From positions 1 to 33,689 of IMG/VR virus record IMGVR_UViG_3300037502_002385: a stretch of 33,689 nt of DNA. One strand, 5' to 3'. Below the pieces are notes generated by a model that was not told where the DNA came from, searched no databases, and saw only the letters and a list, made by a program, of their open reading frames with translations. The DNA comes from a virus. This document shows, in pieces, positions 13,461 to 21,568 of the stretch (its first letter is position 1; each line of letters opens with the position of its first letter). A program made the translations under genes and the position numbers.

Positions 13461-16400
13461 GACCGATCGTCGACAGCAGGGGCAACGTCATCAGCGGCGA
13501 GCAGGTGGCAGAGCGCACGAACATCATCGGGGCGCGCAACTTCCGGGGCGGCTTGCCTGACGCCGACGCGAACCTGTCATTCGTGCCGATGGACAGGCGC
13601 GGCGTCGCAGGCCTGCAGGGCAAGTTTCAGGAGATGATGCAGACGCACGTCGGCATCGCGGCGGCGGTATACTGGGCGATCACGGAGGGCGCAGCGCTGC
13701 CGAAGGAAGTGGTCTGGCCGCACCGCGACAAGCCCGACGCCGACGCGGAGGCCTTCATGCGGCTGTGCGAATCGGCAGTGCTCGACGACGCGGTCGTGTA
13801 CGACGGCATGATCGAAGGGCAGTCGGCGCTGTGGGCGTACCCTCTGCTCGACGCCTTCATGGGCTTCGGCTTGATGCTGCCGCGCATGATCGGCGACGGG
13901 GCTGTCGAGTGGTATCCTGTCGCGCACAACGCGGTCATGCTGTGGAAGCCGAACGGCTACCTGCTCGGTGGCGTCCGCTTCAGCACCCCGAACGGCTACG
14001 ACGACATCGACGCGATCGACCTGGTGCACACGGTGCACGGGTTCGCCGGGTCGGGCGAGTTCGAAGGTCGGTCGCTGCTGCGCGACTGCGTGCAGCCGTT
14101 CGAACTGTGGAAGCAGATCGCGGTCAACGCGGGCGTGTACAACCAGATGTCGTGGGGCTTCCTCGACATCGCCTATCAGCCGAACGCGAGCGACGACGAC
14201 GTGGCAGCGTTCAACACGTTCGCGCAGCAGTTTCAGGACGGTCAGCGCAAGTACATCCTGCGCCCGCAGGCGGTCGAAGTCGACATGAAGTACCCTAGCG
14301 GGTCGCCCCCTGACGTCATCGCGCAGCTGGAATACTGGGATCGCCAGATCGAAAAGAAGTTGAACGCGCCGCTGGCGGGGATCTCGCAGTTCGGTTCGCG
14401 GGCGATGGCAGAGACGCTTGACGAAGCGGGCGGTCGCAAGGCGAAGGCGTGGCTGAACTCGGTGTTCGACCGGGCGTCGCGGGGAATGTTCCAGTGGCTC
14501 GCCCAGGCGGTCGGCTACGACGGCAAGTTGCCGCGCGTGCAGGTGCAGGCAGCGGAGATGACGACGGGGATCGGCGGGTGGCAGGCCTACGTGCAGGGCG
14601 TGCAGTCGGGCCTGCTGACGAAGGGGCCGGAAGATGAGGCGTGGGGCCGTCGCGTGATCGGCGCGCCGGAACTTGCCGACGAACCGAAGATGACAGCCGA
14701 GACGCCGACGCCGCTGCAGGTGGCGAACGTGCAGGCGGTGCAAGCGCTGCTGTCGGCGCTGAAGCCGTCGCAGATGGCGCCGGTTCCGCTGGCGCCTGAC
14801 GCGGTGGTGCTGCTGCTGCAGTCGGCGGGTGTCAGCGAAGCGAACGCGCGGGCGATGGTCGCGGCGCAGTTGGCGGTGCCTGACGCGACGCCAGCGGGGC
14901 AAGAAGGCGGGGGCGAGGTCGCGGCTGCACCGGTGGCACCCGACGCGATCCCTACCGCGCCTGCAGAGGTCGGCACGCCCGCGCCTGCAGGTCAGCCGCA
15001 GGTGGTGGTCGGCGGTAACATCGAAGTGCCTGCGGCGATCGGAGAGGCGGCAGCGTTCGCGCCGGTCAAGCCTGCGGGCGACATGGCAGACCTAGCCGAC
15101 GAGGTCGACACGACGCCGACGACGGAGATGGCGACGATTGCGGAGCGGGCGCTTGCGTGGCGCGACGAGCACGGCCGGGGCGGCACCGCTGTCGGCGTGG
15201 CGCGTGCGCGTGACATCAAGAACCGCAAGGCGCTGTCGGAACAGACCGTGCGGCGCATGGCGTCGTACTTCGCGCGACACAAGGTCGACAAGCAGGGCAA
15301 GGGCTTCGACAAGGGCGGCGAGGGCTTCCCGTCGGCGGGCCGCATCGCGTGGGATCTGTGGGGCGGCGACGCTGGCGCAGACTGGTCGGCGCGCAAGGTC
15401 GACGAGTTCGACAGGCTGGCGGGCGACCTTGCCGAGTCGGCGCTGCTGCTGTCGGCGGCGCTTGCGGAGCATCCCGACGTGGTCGTGCCTGACGGGGTGA
15501 AGTCGGCAGCTGCGGCGGCACTGGAGGCGCACCGGGCGTCGAAGTCGAAGACGAGCGACAGCAGCGCGCTGGTCTACGCCCGCGACCTTGCGGCAGGCAA
15601 GCGCCTGGCATGGGGCCGCGTCATGCGGCTTGCCGAGTACTTCCTGAAGCAGCACCCGCAGCACGTCGGCACGAAGGCCTATCTGGCGCAGGGGCCGTCG
15701 TGGCACGCCTACCAGTTGCGGGGCGGCGACGCTGCGCGGGCGTGGGTGCGGTCGCTGCTGACGGCCTATGCATCGGGCGCGCATTCGCGGGCTGCACGGC
15801 TTGCGGCGATGGGCACTAGCAAGGGCGGCGACCTTGGCGACGACGAAGGCGAAGGCGTCCTAGTCGTCGGGGCTGACGGTCGCGAGTTCGTCACGTACCG
15901 CACGCTGCGCCCCGAAGAGGAGGTCGTCGCGTGGGTGACGTTGGCAGAGGGTCGGCGTGACCTTGACGTCGAACTGTCGGTCGAACTGGAGCGCATCGCG
16001 GCACGTCATCGGCAGGCTGTGATCGACGGGCTTGCCGACGGTTGGCAGGCGGGCGAGCGCGACCGGATCTGGCAGCAGTACGTGGGCGAGTATCAGGCGG
16101 CGCTGACGGCAGCGGCAGGCAAGCTGCGGGCTGACGTCGGGGCGCAGGTGCTAGACGAAGCGCGCCGGGCTGCACGCGGTGGCGCCATCGCGACGATCAG
16201 CATCGACAACGTGGCGGCCGGTCAGGCTGCCTTGGCGGCGTCGGCAACCGACCAGTTCGCGCGGGCTGCGGCGATGACGCAGAAGGCGGGCGAGGTCATG
16301 GCAGACCGGGTGCAGGGCGAGGTCGAAATGGCGATCTTGGGTGACGTCGACATGACGACGTGGGAGTCGCGCATTACGCCGTTAGGGCTGCTGTCGTCGG

Positions 16401-16690
16401 GTCAAGGGTCGCGCAACACGGTTGAAGGCGCGGCGCGGGTTGCCGAGTATGCGAACACACCGGCGGCGCTTGGCTTGATGCCGACGAAGGCGATCCGGTC
16501 GTCGATTCCTGACGGCAAGCGGTGCGCGCACTGTGCCGAGATGGACGGCTTCGAAGTCGATCTGATCGACGAAGACGACGGGCTGCCGATCGAAAACATT
16601 GAACTGCCACCCCTGCCTGACCCCGAATGCGCGGGTGAGGCGTCACGCTGCCGTTGCGGCTGGTTCGTGATCTACGGCAAGATCGACTAG
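13454..16690 (+). CDS. Portal protein fused to a MuF-like head morphogenesis domain
   Basis: 1078 residues, more than twice a usual portal. Residues 1 to about 430 resemble Mu gp29/DUF935 portals (e.g. VGIAAAVYWAITEG, IEKKLNAPLAGISQFG, RAMAETLDEAGGRKAKAW). A Pro/Ala-rich linker (about 430-560) follows. Then come two copies of a small motif: about 585-650 (ARDIKNRKALSEQTVRRMAS, FPSAGRIAWDLWGGDAG) and a weaker copy at about 700-775 (LRGGDAARAW). The C-terminal 250 residues resemble MuF head proteins, ending in a Cys cluster (RCAHCAEMDG near 1020, then SRCRCGW near the end) that may bind metal. It forms the packaging vertex and probably puts the MuF domain inside the head. Stop TAG shares CTAG with the antisense gene's stop. 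Confidence 0.88.
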   Translation: MVRPIVDSRGNVISGEQVAERTNIIGARNFRGGLPDADANLSFVPMDRRGVAGLQGKFQEMMQTHVGIAAAVYWAITEGAALPKEVVWPHRDKPDADAEAFMRLCESAVLDDAVVYDGMIEGQSALWAYPLLDAFMGFGLMLPRMIGDGAVEWYPVAHNAVMLWKPNGYLLGGVRFSTPNGYDDIDAIDLVHTVHGFAGSGEFEGRSLLRDCVQPFELWKQIAVNAGVYNQMSWGFLDIAYQPNASDDDVAAFNTFAQQFQDGQRKYILRPQAVEVDMKYPSGSPPDVIAQLEYWDRQIEKKLNAPLAGISQFGSRAMAETLDEAGGRKAKAWLNSVFDRASRGMFQWLAQAVGYDGKLPRVQVQAAEMTTGIGGWQAYVQGVQSGLLTKGPEDEAWGRRVIGAPELADEPKMTAETPTPLQVANVQAVQALLSALKPSQMAPVPLAPDAVVLLLQSAGVSEANARAMVAAQLAVPDATPAGQEGGGEVAAAPVAPDAIPTAPAEVGTPAPAGQPQVVVGGNIEVPAAIGEAAAFAPVKPAGDMADLADEVDTTPTTEMATIAERALAWRDEHGRGGTAVGVARARDIKNRKALSEQTVRRMASYFARHKVDKQGKGFDKGGEGFPSAGRIAWDLWGGDAGADWSARKVDEFDRLAGDLAESALLLSAALAEHPDVVVPDGVKSAAAAALEAHRASKSKTSDSSALVYARDLAAGKRLAWGRVMRLAEYFLKQHPQHVGTKAYLAQGPSWHAYQLRGGDAARAWVRSLLTAYASGAHSRAARLAAMGTSKGGDLGDDEGEGVLVVGADGREFVTYRTLRPEEEVVAWVTLAEGRRDLDVELSVELERIAARHRQAVIDGLADGWQAGERDRIWQQYVGEYQAALTAAAGKLRADVGAQVLDEARRAARGGAIATISIDNVAAGQAALAASATDQFARAAAMTQKAGEVMADRVQGEVEMAILGDVDMTTWESRITPLGLLSSGQGSRNTVEGAARVAEYANTPAALGLMPTKAIRSSIPDGKRCAHCAEMDGFEVDLIDEDDGLPIENIELPPLPDPECAGEASRCRCGWFVIYGKID

Positions 16691-16929
16691 GCTGCTCGGC
16701 AGGTGTCGCAGGCGCAGTCGCGGAGGCGGTACTGCGTCGGCGCGCTGCCGCGCCCTTCGACCACGCCGACGATGTCGCCGTCGACGATGAGGCGCCCGAT
16801 GTCGCCGCGCATCGCCTGTCTGCCTCCGATGCCGATGCGGTCAGAAAGGTGCGCGGGCGAGGGGTGGAAGCCTGCGGCGTGGGCGGTGCGGATCTCGTCA
16901 AGGATCATGCGTTGGCGGCGTGTCAGCAT
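16687..16929 (-). CDS. Antisense winged-helix protein resembling the LexA DNA-binding domain
   Basis: 80 residues, encoded against the rightward late genes. ATG at 16929 has GGAGG 4 bases upstream. The sequence MLTRRQRMILDEIRTAHAAG then FHPSPAHLSDRIGIGG and MRGDIGRLIVDGDIVGVVEG follows the layout of the LexA N-terminal domain (LT.RQ..(V/I)L..I, helix-turn-helix, wing), without the protease domain. The C-terminus has CACDTC. Its stop codon is the minus-strand reading of CTAG, whose plus-strand reading ends the portal gene. It could be a phage regulator or a late-acquired moron. Alternative readings are the longer frame to 17007, which has no ribosome site. Confidence 0.8.
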   Translation of the reverse strand: MLTRRQRMILDEIRTAHAAGFHPSPAHLSDRIGIGGRQAMRGDIGRLIVDGDIVGVVEGRGSAPTQYRLRDCACDTCRAA

Positions 16930-17035
16930 CGGGCCTCCGTTGGGGTGCAGGTTGCGGGCTGCTTCGCCCGCTAGCAGCACGCTACCGCGCAGCAGGGGGC
17001 TAGGCAAGCGCGTCGGCTAGGTGCAGGGTGGGGTC

Positions 17036-18274
17036 ATGCGGTCTTCACGGTTCAAACTTCGCACGCAGTCGGTTGCCCTTGGCGACGACAGCGACCTGCG
17101 TTGGGTGTCGCTCATCCCCGAAGGTGCGATCTTCGCGCACGGGATGGAGTGGCGCTTCGACGCTGACGCGACGGATCCTGACGCGCTGCGTTTCACCTTC
17201 GACGACGCGGTCGAGTCGCTTCAGCGCTGGCTTGCCGACTTCGCGCCTGCCGTGGCAATCGAGCACGACAAGAATGGCACCGCTGCAGGCTACTTGCGGC
17301 GCATCCGGGTGTTGACGGCCGAAGAGGCAGCGGGCTACGGCATCGCGCAGCCTGCGCCCCGCATGATCTACGGCGGGCTTGACCTGACGTCGCCCCGGTG
17401 GGCTGAAGCGTTCGACGCTGGCGAGGTGCCGTACGTGTCGCCGAACATTCGCGCCTGGGCGGGCACGGAGCGCGACAGCGCGCCGACCTACCCGTTCGCG
17501 ATCGGCGAAGTGTCGTTCGTGACGATCCCGCAGATCAAAGCACAACAGGTGCCCGTCGCGCAGATGCGAGGGGTCGCCCTTTCCGAAGGTGGCAAGATGA
17601 CGATGACGAAGGAAGAGTTGACCGGGTACTGCGCTGACATGGGCATGGATCCTGCCAAGATCGAGGAGCTGATCGGCAAGTTGTTCGGCGCTGCTCACGA
17701 AGAGGCGCACGCCCTGAACCCCGACCTTGCCGAAGAGGGCGAAGTCGCCGCACTGGAGAAGATCGCCGAAGGTGCTGCCGAAGCCGCGAAGGCAGAGGCA
17801 GAGGAAGAGAAGAAGGAAGACGAGGCGCTGCTGTCGGAGAACGGCCGCCTGAAGCGCGAACTGGCGGCTGCGAAGCGCGCCTTTGCGTCGGCGTCGGTGC
17901 GTCAGCGCCTTGGCGCCCGCAAGGTGTCGGCTGCGACCGAGTCGCTTCTGACCGACGCCTTCCTGCGCGGCGGCGACAAGTTCGAAGCCCTGCTTTCCGA
18001 CCTCGGCACCGTCAAGGCTGCACCCGTCGCGTCGGCGCCTGTCGCTGCCCGGTCGGTCGCCCCTGTCGCCCGCACGTCGCAGTCGGCGAACCTTGCCGAG
18101 TGCCTGACCGACTACGGCAAGTTCGACGCCCTGACCGACGACCAGCAGTGGGAGCGGATCTGCGAACTCGCCGACAAGGAGAAGATCGCGCACTGGCAGG
18201 CGGCTTCGTGGATCCGCTTCAGCCGGATGCCTGACAGCGTCCGCGAGCGTCGCGCTTCTGGCCTTAGCAAGTAA
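17036..18274 (+). CDS. Mu I-like prohead protease with C-terminal scaffold region
   Basis: 412 residues from ATG at 17036, with AGGGTGGGG just upstream; GTG at 17021 is an alternative. The N-terminal 180 residues resemble the phage Mu I protease: PAVAIEHDKNG with His77, IYGGLDLTSPRWAEAF, then VPYVSPNIRAW and GEVSFVTIPQIKAQ, which contain candidate catalytic Ser residues. After about residue 190 the protein is acidic and helical, with a long Ala/Glu/Lys coiled coil (about 235-300) typical of a scaffold, and an Ala/Val/Pro linker. It probably shapes and then digests the procapsid core. Located between portal and capsid, as in Mu-like head modules. Confidence 0.87.
   Translation: MRSSRFKLRTQSVALGDDSDLRWVSLIPEGAIFAHGMEWRFDADATDPDALRFTFDDAVESLQRWLADFAPAVAIEHDKNGTAAGYLRRIRVLTAEEAAGYGIAQPAPRMIYGGLDLTSPRWAEAFDAGEVPYVSPNIRAWAGTERDSAPTYPFAIGEVSFVTIPQIKAQQVPVAQMRGVALSEGGKMTMTKEELTGYCADMGMDPAKIEELIGKLFGAAHEEAHALNPDLAEEGEVAALEKIAEGAAEAAKAEAEEEKKEDEALLSENGRLKRELAAAKRAFASASVRQRLGARKVSAATESLLTDAFLRGGDKFEALLSDLGTVKAAPVASAPVAARSVAPVARTSQSANLAECLTDYGKFDALTDDQQWERICELADKEKIAHWQAASWIRFSRMPDSVRERRASGLSK
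17597..18274 (+). CDS. Likely internal scaffold protein translated from within the protease gene
   Basis: Inside the protease gene, ATG at 17597 (protease residue 188) is preceded by GAAGGTGG four bases away, a strong ribosome site at good spacing. It starts MTMTKEELTGYCAD, exactly where the protease domain ends and the scaffold region begins. The 225-residue product would be the scaffold alone. Nested scaffolds starting in the protease frame are known in lambda (Nu3) and Mu (Z). The internal start is inference from the sequence. Confidence 0.6.
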   Translation: MTMTKEELTGYCADMGMDPAKIEELIGKLFGAAHEEAHALNPDLAEEGEVAALEKIAEGAAEAAKAEAEEEKKEDEALLSENGRLKRELAAAKRAFASASVRQRLGARKVSAATESLLTDAFLRGGDKFEALLSDLGTVKAAPVASAPVAARSVAPVARTSQSANLAECLTDYGKFDALTDDQQWERICELADKEKIAHWQAASWIRFSRMPDSVRERRASGLSK

Positions 18275-18311
18275 CCCACCCGCACCTGCGGCACCCTGAC
18301 GGAGAAACGAC

Positions 18312-18773
18312 ATGGCTCTCGGCAATCTGACCTACAAGACCCCGAACGCGATCAACAAGATCGCACAAGACCTTTCCGGCAGCGAAGGCTGCGCGCTGAA
18401 GCTTGACGCCCAGGGCGTCGTCAGCCTGGCGGTCACGCAGGGTTCGGTACCCTACGGCATCGTCGTCGTCGGCTGCGCCTCTGTTGACGGCCTGTACTGG
18501 GCTTCGACGAACAACACCACGAAGGCGCAGGGCGTCGTCGCGCAGTCGTCGCTGGAACTCGTCGACGCGCTCGGTTGCGTCGTGCAGGCTTCGGCTTCGG
18601 CGACCGGCGCGATCGCGGCTGGCGATTACATTCAGGTCGACGCCAGCACCGCTGACGGTCGCTTCGTCGCCGACAACACGCCGACCGCTAACACGTTCGT
18701 GTGGGGCATGGCCCTGACCGACTGCGCGGCTTCCGGGCAGTTCGTGCTTCGCTTCGCGCCCTTCATCGCCTAA
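18312..18773 (+). CDS. Small beta-rich capsid-associated protein, probable decoration protein (copy 1)
   Basis: 153 residues, ATG at 18312 with GGAG upstream. Begins MALGNLTYKTPNAINKIAQD and is rich in Gly, Ala, Val and Ser with short beta segments (VPYGIVVVGCASVDG, FVLRFAPF). Similar proteins directly upstream of Mu-like major capsid genes act as head decoration or stabilising proteins. The next gene is a related copy. No enzymatic motif is visible. Role is inferred from position, size and composition. Confidence 0.7.
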   Translation: MALGNLTYKTPNAINKIAQDLSGSEGCALKLDAQGVVSLAVTQGSVPYGIVVVGCASVDGLYWASTNNTTKAQGVVAQSSLELVDALGCVVQASASATGAIAAGDYIQVDASTADGRFVADNTPTANTFVWGMALTDCAASGQFVLRFAPFIA

Positions 18774-18788
18774 CGGACAGGGGGCCGC

Positions 18789-19247
18789 ATGGCACTTGGG
18801 TACACACCATACAAGACGCCGAACGCGATCTTTCTGATCGGCAGCGACCTGACGGGCAAGGAAGGCTGCGGCGTGACGCTTTCAGTGCAGGGCGGGGTCG
18901 ACTTGGCTGGCGGCACCACCGACACTCCGTACGGCATCATCACGGTCGGCGGGCCTTCTGAAGATGGTCAGTACCCTGGCACGGTCGGAGCGTCGGCTGT
19001 CGAGTTCGTCGACGCCATCGGCTGCGTCGCGCAGGCGCTGGCGGGCAGTTATGCAATCGGCGCCGGTGAGTTCGTGCTGTTTGACAGTTCGCTGTCAGAC
19101 GGCAGTTTCGCGCAGACTGTCGATCAGCCTGCGGCCGTTGGCGACTGGATCTGGGGTATTGCCCTGACGAACGCGCAGCCCGGCGAGCAGTTCCTGATGC
19201 GCTTCCAGCCGTTCGTCGTGCAGTACGTCGCCCCACCCCCTCCCTAA
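18789..19247 (+). CDS. Probable decoration protein, paralogue (copy 2)
   Basis: 152 residues, ATG at 18789 after AGGGGG, 15 bases behind copy 1. It shares KTPNAI, DL.G.EGC, PYGI, VDAIGC, IGAGE/IAAGD, the Trp-Gly-x-Ala-Leu-Thr segment and QF..RF.PF with copy 1, in the same order, at roughly one-third identity by eye. Copy 2 has a C-terminal tail ending APPPP that copy 1 lacks. A local gene duplication followed by divergence explains the pair. The two could occupy distinct sites on the capsid. Confidence 0.72.
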   Translation: MALGYTPYKTPNAIFLIGSDLTGKEGCGVTLSVQGGVDLAGGTTDTPYGIITVGGPSEDGQYPGTVGASAVEFVDAIGCVAQALAGSYAIGAGEFVLFDSSLSDGSFAQTVDQPAAVGDWIWGIALTNAQPGEQFLMRFQPFVVQYVAPPPP

Positions 19248-19290
19248 CACAACCCGCGCCTTCCGGCGCTCTTCGAACTGGAGTTGAATC

Positions 19291-20328
19291 ATGGCCTTCG
19301 CGTTCCCGTCAGTTGGTGTCAATACAGGCGCACTGCGCCCCGGCGTACTTCAGCGCATCAGCCTCTTCCGCACGGGTGCGGCTGGCACGCAGTCGATGGA
19401 GTTGTCTCCGATCGTCAAGGTGCCGACCCGTCAGGGCTTCTACCACTACTTCGCCGAGAACGACGCGCTGACCGGCGGCGACTACTCGCCCGTCGCGGCG
19501 ACTGGCGCGCAGGGCATTCAGCCCGTCGACTACGACACCCCCGCGTCGCCGGGCGGCCTCCGCATCACGTCGGCTGCCTATCAGGCGTCGATCTACCGCT
19601 GGGGCTTCAACGTCTTCACGCTGAAGCAGATCGACGAGTTCGCTGCGCGCGGCGAAGACATCACTGCCCGGTACGCCGACAAGTTGTCGATTCAGGGTCG
19701 CCAGCACCACGCTGCGATCACGGGCTACGCCCTTCGCCAGTCTGCCAACTACGGCAGCAGCACCCCCGTGACGAACGGCGGCTTGGCGTCTGCCGAGTTG
19801 CAGAAGACCTTCAACAACCTCCTCCTCGCGTCTGCGGCTGACGGCTGCGACATCGAAGGCGGCCGTTGGGTTGCCGTGTGCAACCTGACGACGGCGAACC
19901 GCCTGCTCGGCAAGAACGAAGTCTTTCAGATGGGCTACGGCATCGCGTCGAACGATAGCGGCAGCGCGCAGTACCGCGCTGGCGCCAGCGACATGACGCA
20001 GCTGAAGGCCTTCTTCGCGTCGCGCCTTATCGTGCCGCTCGACCTCGTCATTCTGCCGCAGTACCTGCCGACGAACGCATCGCAGACGGGCGTCTCGGTG
20101 CTGACCGACGGCGACGTGTCGATCTTCAAGGTTGCAGAGGCCTACGGCGACAGCGGCTTCCTGCAGACCTTCACGCCCGACCCGAACGCGGCTCTCGGTC
20201 AGATCTACAGCTACGACACGAACAACCCGAAGGGCATCGCGATGCACGTCGAATCCGACTACGGCGTCGTCGTGCTTGGCGGCACCGCGAACAAGTGGGC
20301 GCGCCTGGCGACCGGCATCAGCGCCTAG
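19291..20328 (+). CDS. Major capsid protein (probable)
   Basis: 345 residues, ATG at 19291 after CTGGAG. Assigned from position (after protease, scaffold and decoration, before connectors), size and composition: no enzymatic motifs, an N-terminal region then long helices (SAELQKTFNNLLLASAADG, SDMTQLKAFFASRL), and beta-rich C-terminal parts, as for HK97-fold shells. The C-terminus ends KWARLATGISA. Two strong RNA hairpins directly follow its stop, as expected for a highly expressed gene whose message is insulated from downstream genes. I do not recognise the exact family. Confidence 0.8.
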   Translation: MAFAFPSVGVNTGALRPGVLQRISLFRTGAAGTQSMELSPIVKVPTRQGFYHYFAENDALTGGDYSPVAATGAQGIQPVDYDTPASPGGLRITSAAYQASIYRWGFNVFTLKQIDEFAARGEDITARYADKLSIQGRQHHAAITGYALRQSANYGSSTPVTNGGLASAELQKTFNNLLLASAADGCDIEGGRWVAVCNLTTANRLLGKNEVFQMGYGIASNDSGSAQYRAGASDMTQLKAFFASRLIVPLDLVILPQYLPTNASQTGVSVLTDGDVSIFKVAEAYGDSGFLQTFTPDPNAALGQIYSYDTNNPKGIAMHVESDYGVVVLGGTANKWARLATGISA

Positions 20329-20336
20329 CGGCGTAG

Positions 20337-20358
20337 GGGGCGGGCTTCGGTTCGCCCC
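20337..20358 (+). terminator. UUCG-tetraloop hairpin after the capsid gene
   Basis: GGGGCGGGC (20337-20345), loop TTCG (20346-20349) and GTTCGCCCC (20350-20358) form a 9-bp stem with two G-U pairs, closed by C-G around UUCG, an unusually stable tetraloop. It starts 8 bases after the capsid stop. Only TTGT follows, so termination is probably partial; it may also protect the message end. Confidence 0.65.
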
Positions 20359-20359
20359 T

Positions 20360-20404
20360 TGTCAGAAGCGCGTCGCAGCCCCTCCCTGCGGCGCCCTTCT
20401 GTCA
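20360..20404 (+). terminator. Long imperfect stem-loop before the connector gene
   Basis: Arms 20360-20378 and 20386-20404 pair over 19 positions with two mismatches and one G-U pair, around a 7-base loop (CCCCTCC). It ends directly before the ribosome site GGGAGG of the connector gene. It follows the UUCG hairpin with one base between, so the 89-base gap is nearly all structured. Confidence 0.65.
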
Positions 20405-20417
20405 AGGGAGGCACAAG

Positions 20418-20900
20418 ATGGCAGACTACTACACCTTCGGCGTCGTGCCTGCTGACATCGGGCGGTACGTGCCGCGCTTCGCCTTCGACACGACGAGCGC
20501 GCCGACGCTGCTGCAGGCCGAAGACATCATCAAAGACCACGCGGCCGACCTGTGCGCCTTCCTGTACGGCATGGGGGTCGACCCGCAGGGGATCAACAAC
20601 AACCCGACGCTGGCGCTGTATCGCACCTGTCAGCGGTACATCCTGCTGCGGCTGTCGGCGCAGGCCGTGCGGCTGCGGAACCAGAACGGGCAGACGCTTG
20701 CCGAAAGCCTAGACGAGCAGGCCGATGGGCTGATCGACCGTCTGCGGAAGATCCCGCAAGACCTCGGCAGCAGCCGACCGGTGTCGGTCACGTCGGCGAA
20801 CCTGTTTCACTCGAATGCGGACTACCCTGGCGACATCTACGCCAAGTCGATCCTGTCGCAGTCACGGCTGGCGATCAACGCTGCCGTCGACAAGATGTAG
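20418..20900 (+). CDS. Head-tail connector-like protein
   Basis: 160 residues, ATG at 20418 after GGGAGGCACAAG. Helical pattern with a conserved-looking core (LLQAEDIIKDHAADLCAFLY, LYRTCQRYILLRLSAQAVRL). Small helical proteins placed directly after the major capsid gene in Mu-like modules are neck connectors of the gp6/gp36 type. No catalytic motif. It would sit on the portal and prepare the tail joint. Function inferred from position and fold pattern. Confidence 0.65.
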   Translation: MADYYTFGVVPADIGRYVPRFAFDTTSAPTLLQAEDIIKDHAADLCAFLYGMGVDPQGINNNPTLALYRTCQRYILLRLSAQAVRLRNQNGQTLAESLDEQADGLIDRLRKIPQDLGSSRPVSVTSANLFHSNADYPGDIYAKSILSQSRLAINAAVDKM

Positions 20901-20908
20901 GGGGCGAC

Positions 20909-21568
20909 GTGTCGTCATTCTCACTTGTGCTCTACGACGAGACAGGCAAGGCAGAGGGCGCCCTAGAGGCGGCGATCCGCAACGCGAAGGACTGGAAGAA
21001 GTTCTGGGCGGGCAAGGGCGGGCCGATCAGCCTGCTGTGGGCTGACAGCCGCAAGCAGATGTTCGCGACCGAAGGGCAGTCAACGGGCGCCGACTGGCCG
21101 AAGTACACCCGGCAAGAGCAGCGGTACTGGCTGCCGATCAAGCGGTGGTCACTTGGCGTCAAGCGGATCGAGCAGGGCGGCATTCTGCGGTGGACGCCGA
21201 CGCCCCGGTCGTCGACGCCAGCGGCGCACGAACGGCTGTACCCGTCGATGACGGTCACGAATCATCCGAACTACGTCTACGACGTCAGCGGCACGCAGGT
21301 GCAACTCGGCACGTCGCTGCCCTACGCCCGCAACCACAACCTTGGCATCGGCGCCTACACCCGCAAGACGTCGCGCAAGAAGTCGGGCACGGTCACGATT
21401 CCGACCCCGAAGCGGCCGCTGGTTCGGTTCGGCAAGCCGTTCGCCTATGGCGTGCAGCAGGAGTTGAACCGCACCGCGCTGCTGCAGTCGGCGGGCAAGA
21501 AGGTCGGCATCACGACGACGGGCTTGGCTGACCGCGTGTCGTTCGCCCGCGCGCAGGGTCGCCCGTGA
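20909..21568 (+). CDS. Mu G-like virion morphogenesis / tail completion protein
   Basis: 219 residues. GTG at 20909 is preceded by AGGGGG four bases away; an in-frame start at 20552 lies inside the connector gene and is rejected. Features seen: PISLLWADSRKQMFATEGQ near the N-terminus, ERLYPSMTVTNHPNYVYDVS in the middle, and LPYARNHNLG followed by a basic region. This run of tail-completion elements (short strand, then YA..H..G) is typical of the phage virion morphogenesis family. It joins head and tail. Stop overlaps the next GTG start as GTGA at 21565. Confidence 0.7.
   Translation: MSSFSLVLYDETGKAEGALEAAIRNAKDWKKFWAGKGGPISLLWADSRKQMFATEGQSTGADWPKYTRQEQRYWLPIKRWSLGVKRIEQGGILRWTPTPRSSTPAAHERLYPSMTVTNHPNYVYDVSGTQVQLGTSLPYARNHNLGIGAYTRKTSRKKSGTVTIPTPKRPLVRFGKPFAYGVQQELNRTALLQSAGKKVGITTTGLADRVSFARAQGRP

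Noticed and set aside
13577-14902. Long minus-strand open frame of about 441 codons opposite the portal gene
   Set aside because: Product is Arg/His/Val-rich without motifs; the plus-strand portal frame is clearly the coding one.
17045-18325. Long minus-strand open frame opposite the protease/scaffold gene
   Set aside because: Same shadow effect; no ribosome site and no recognisable domain.
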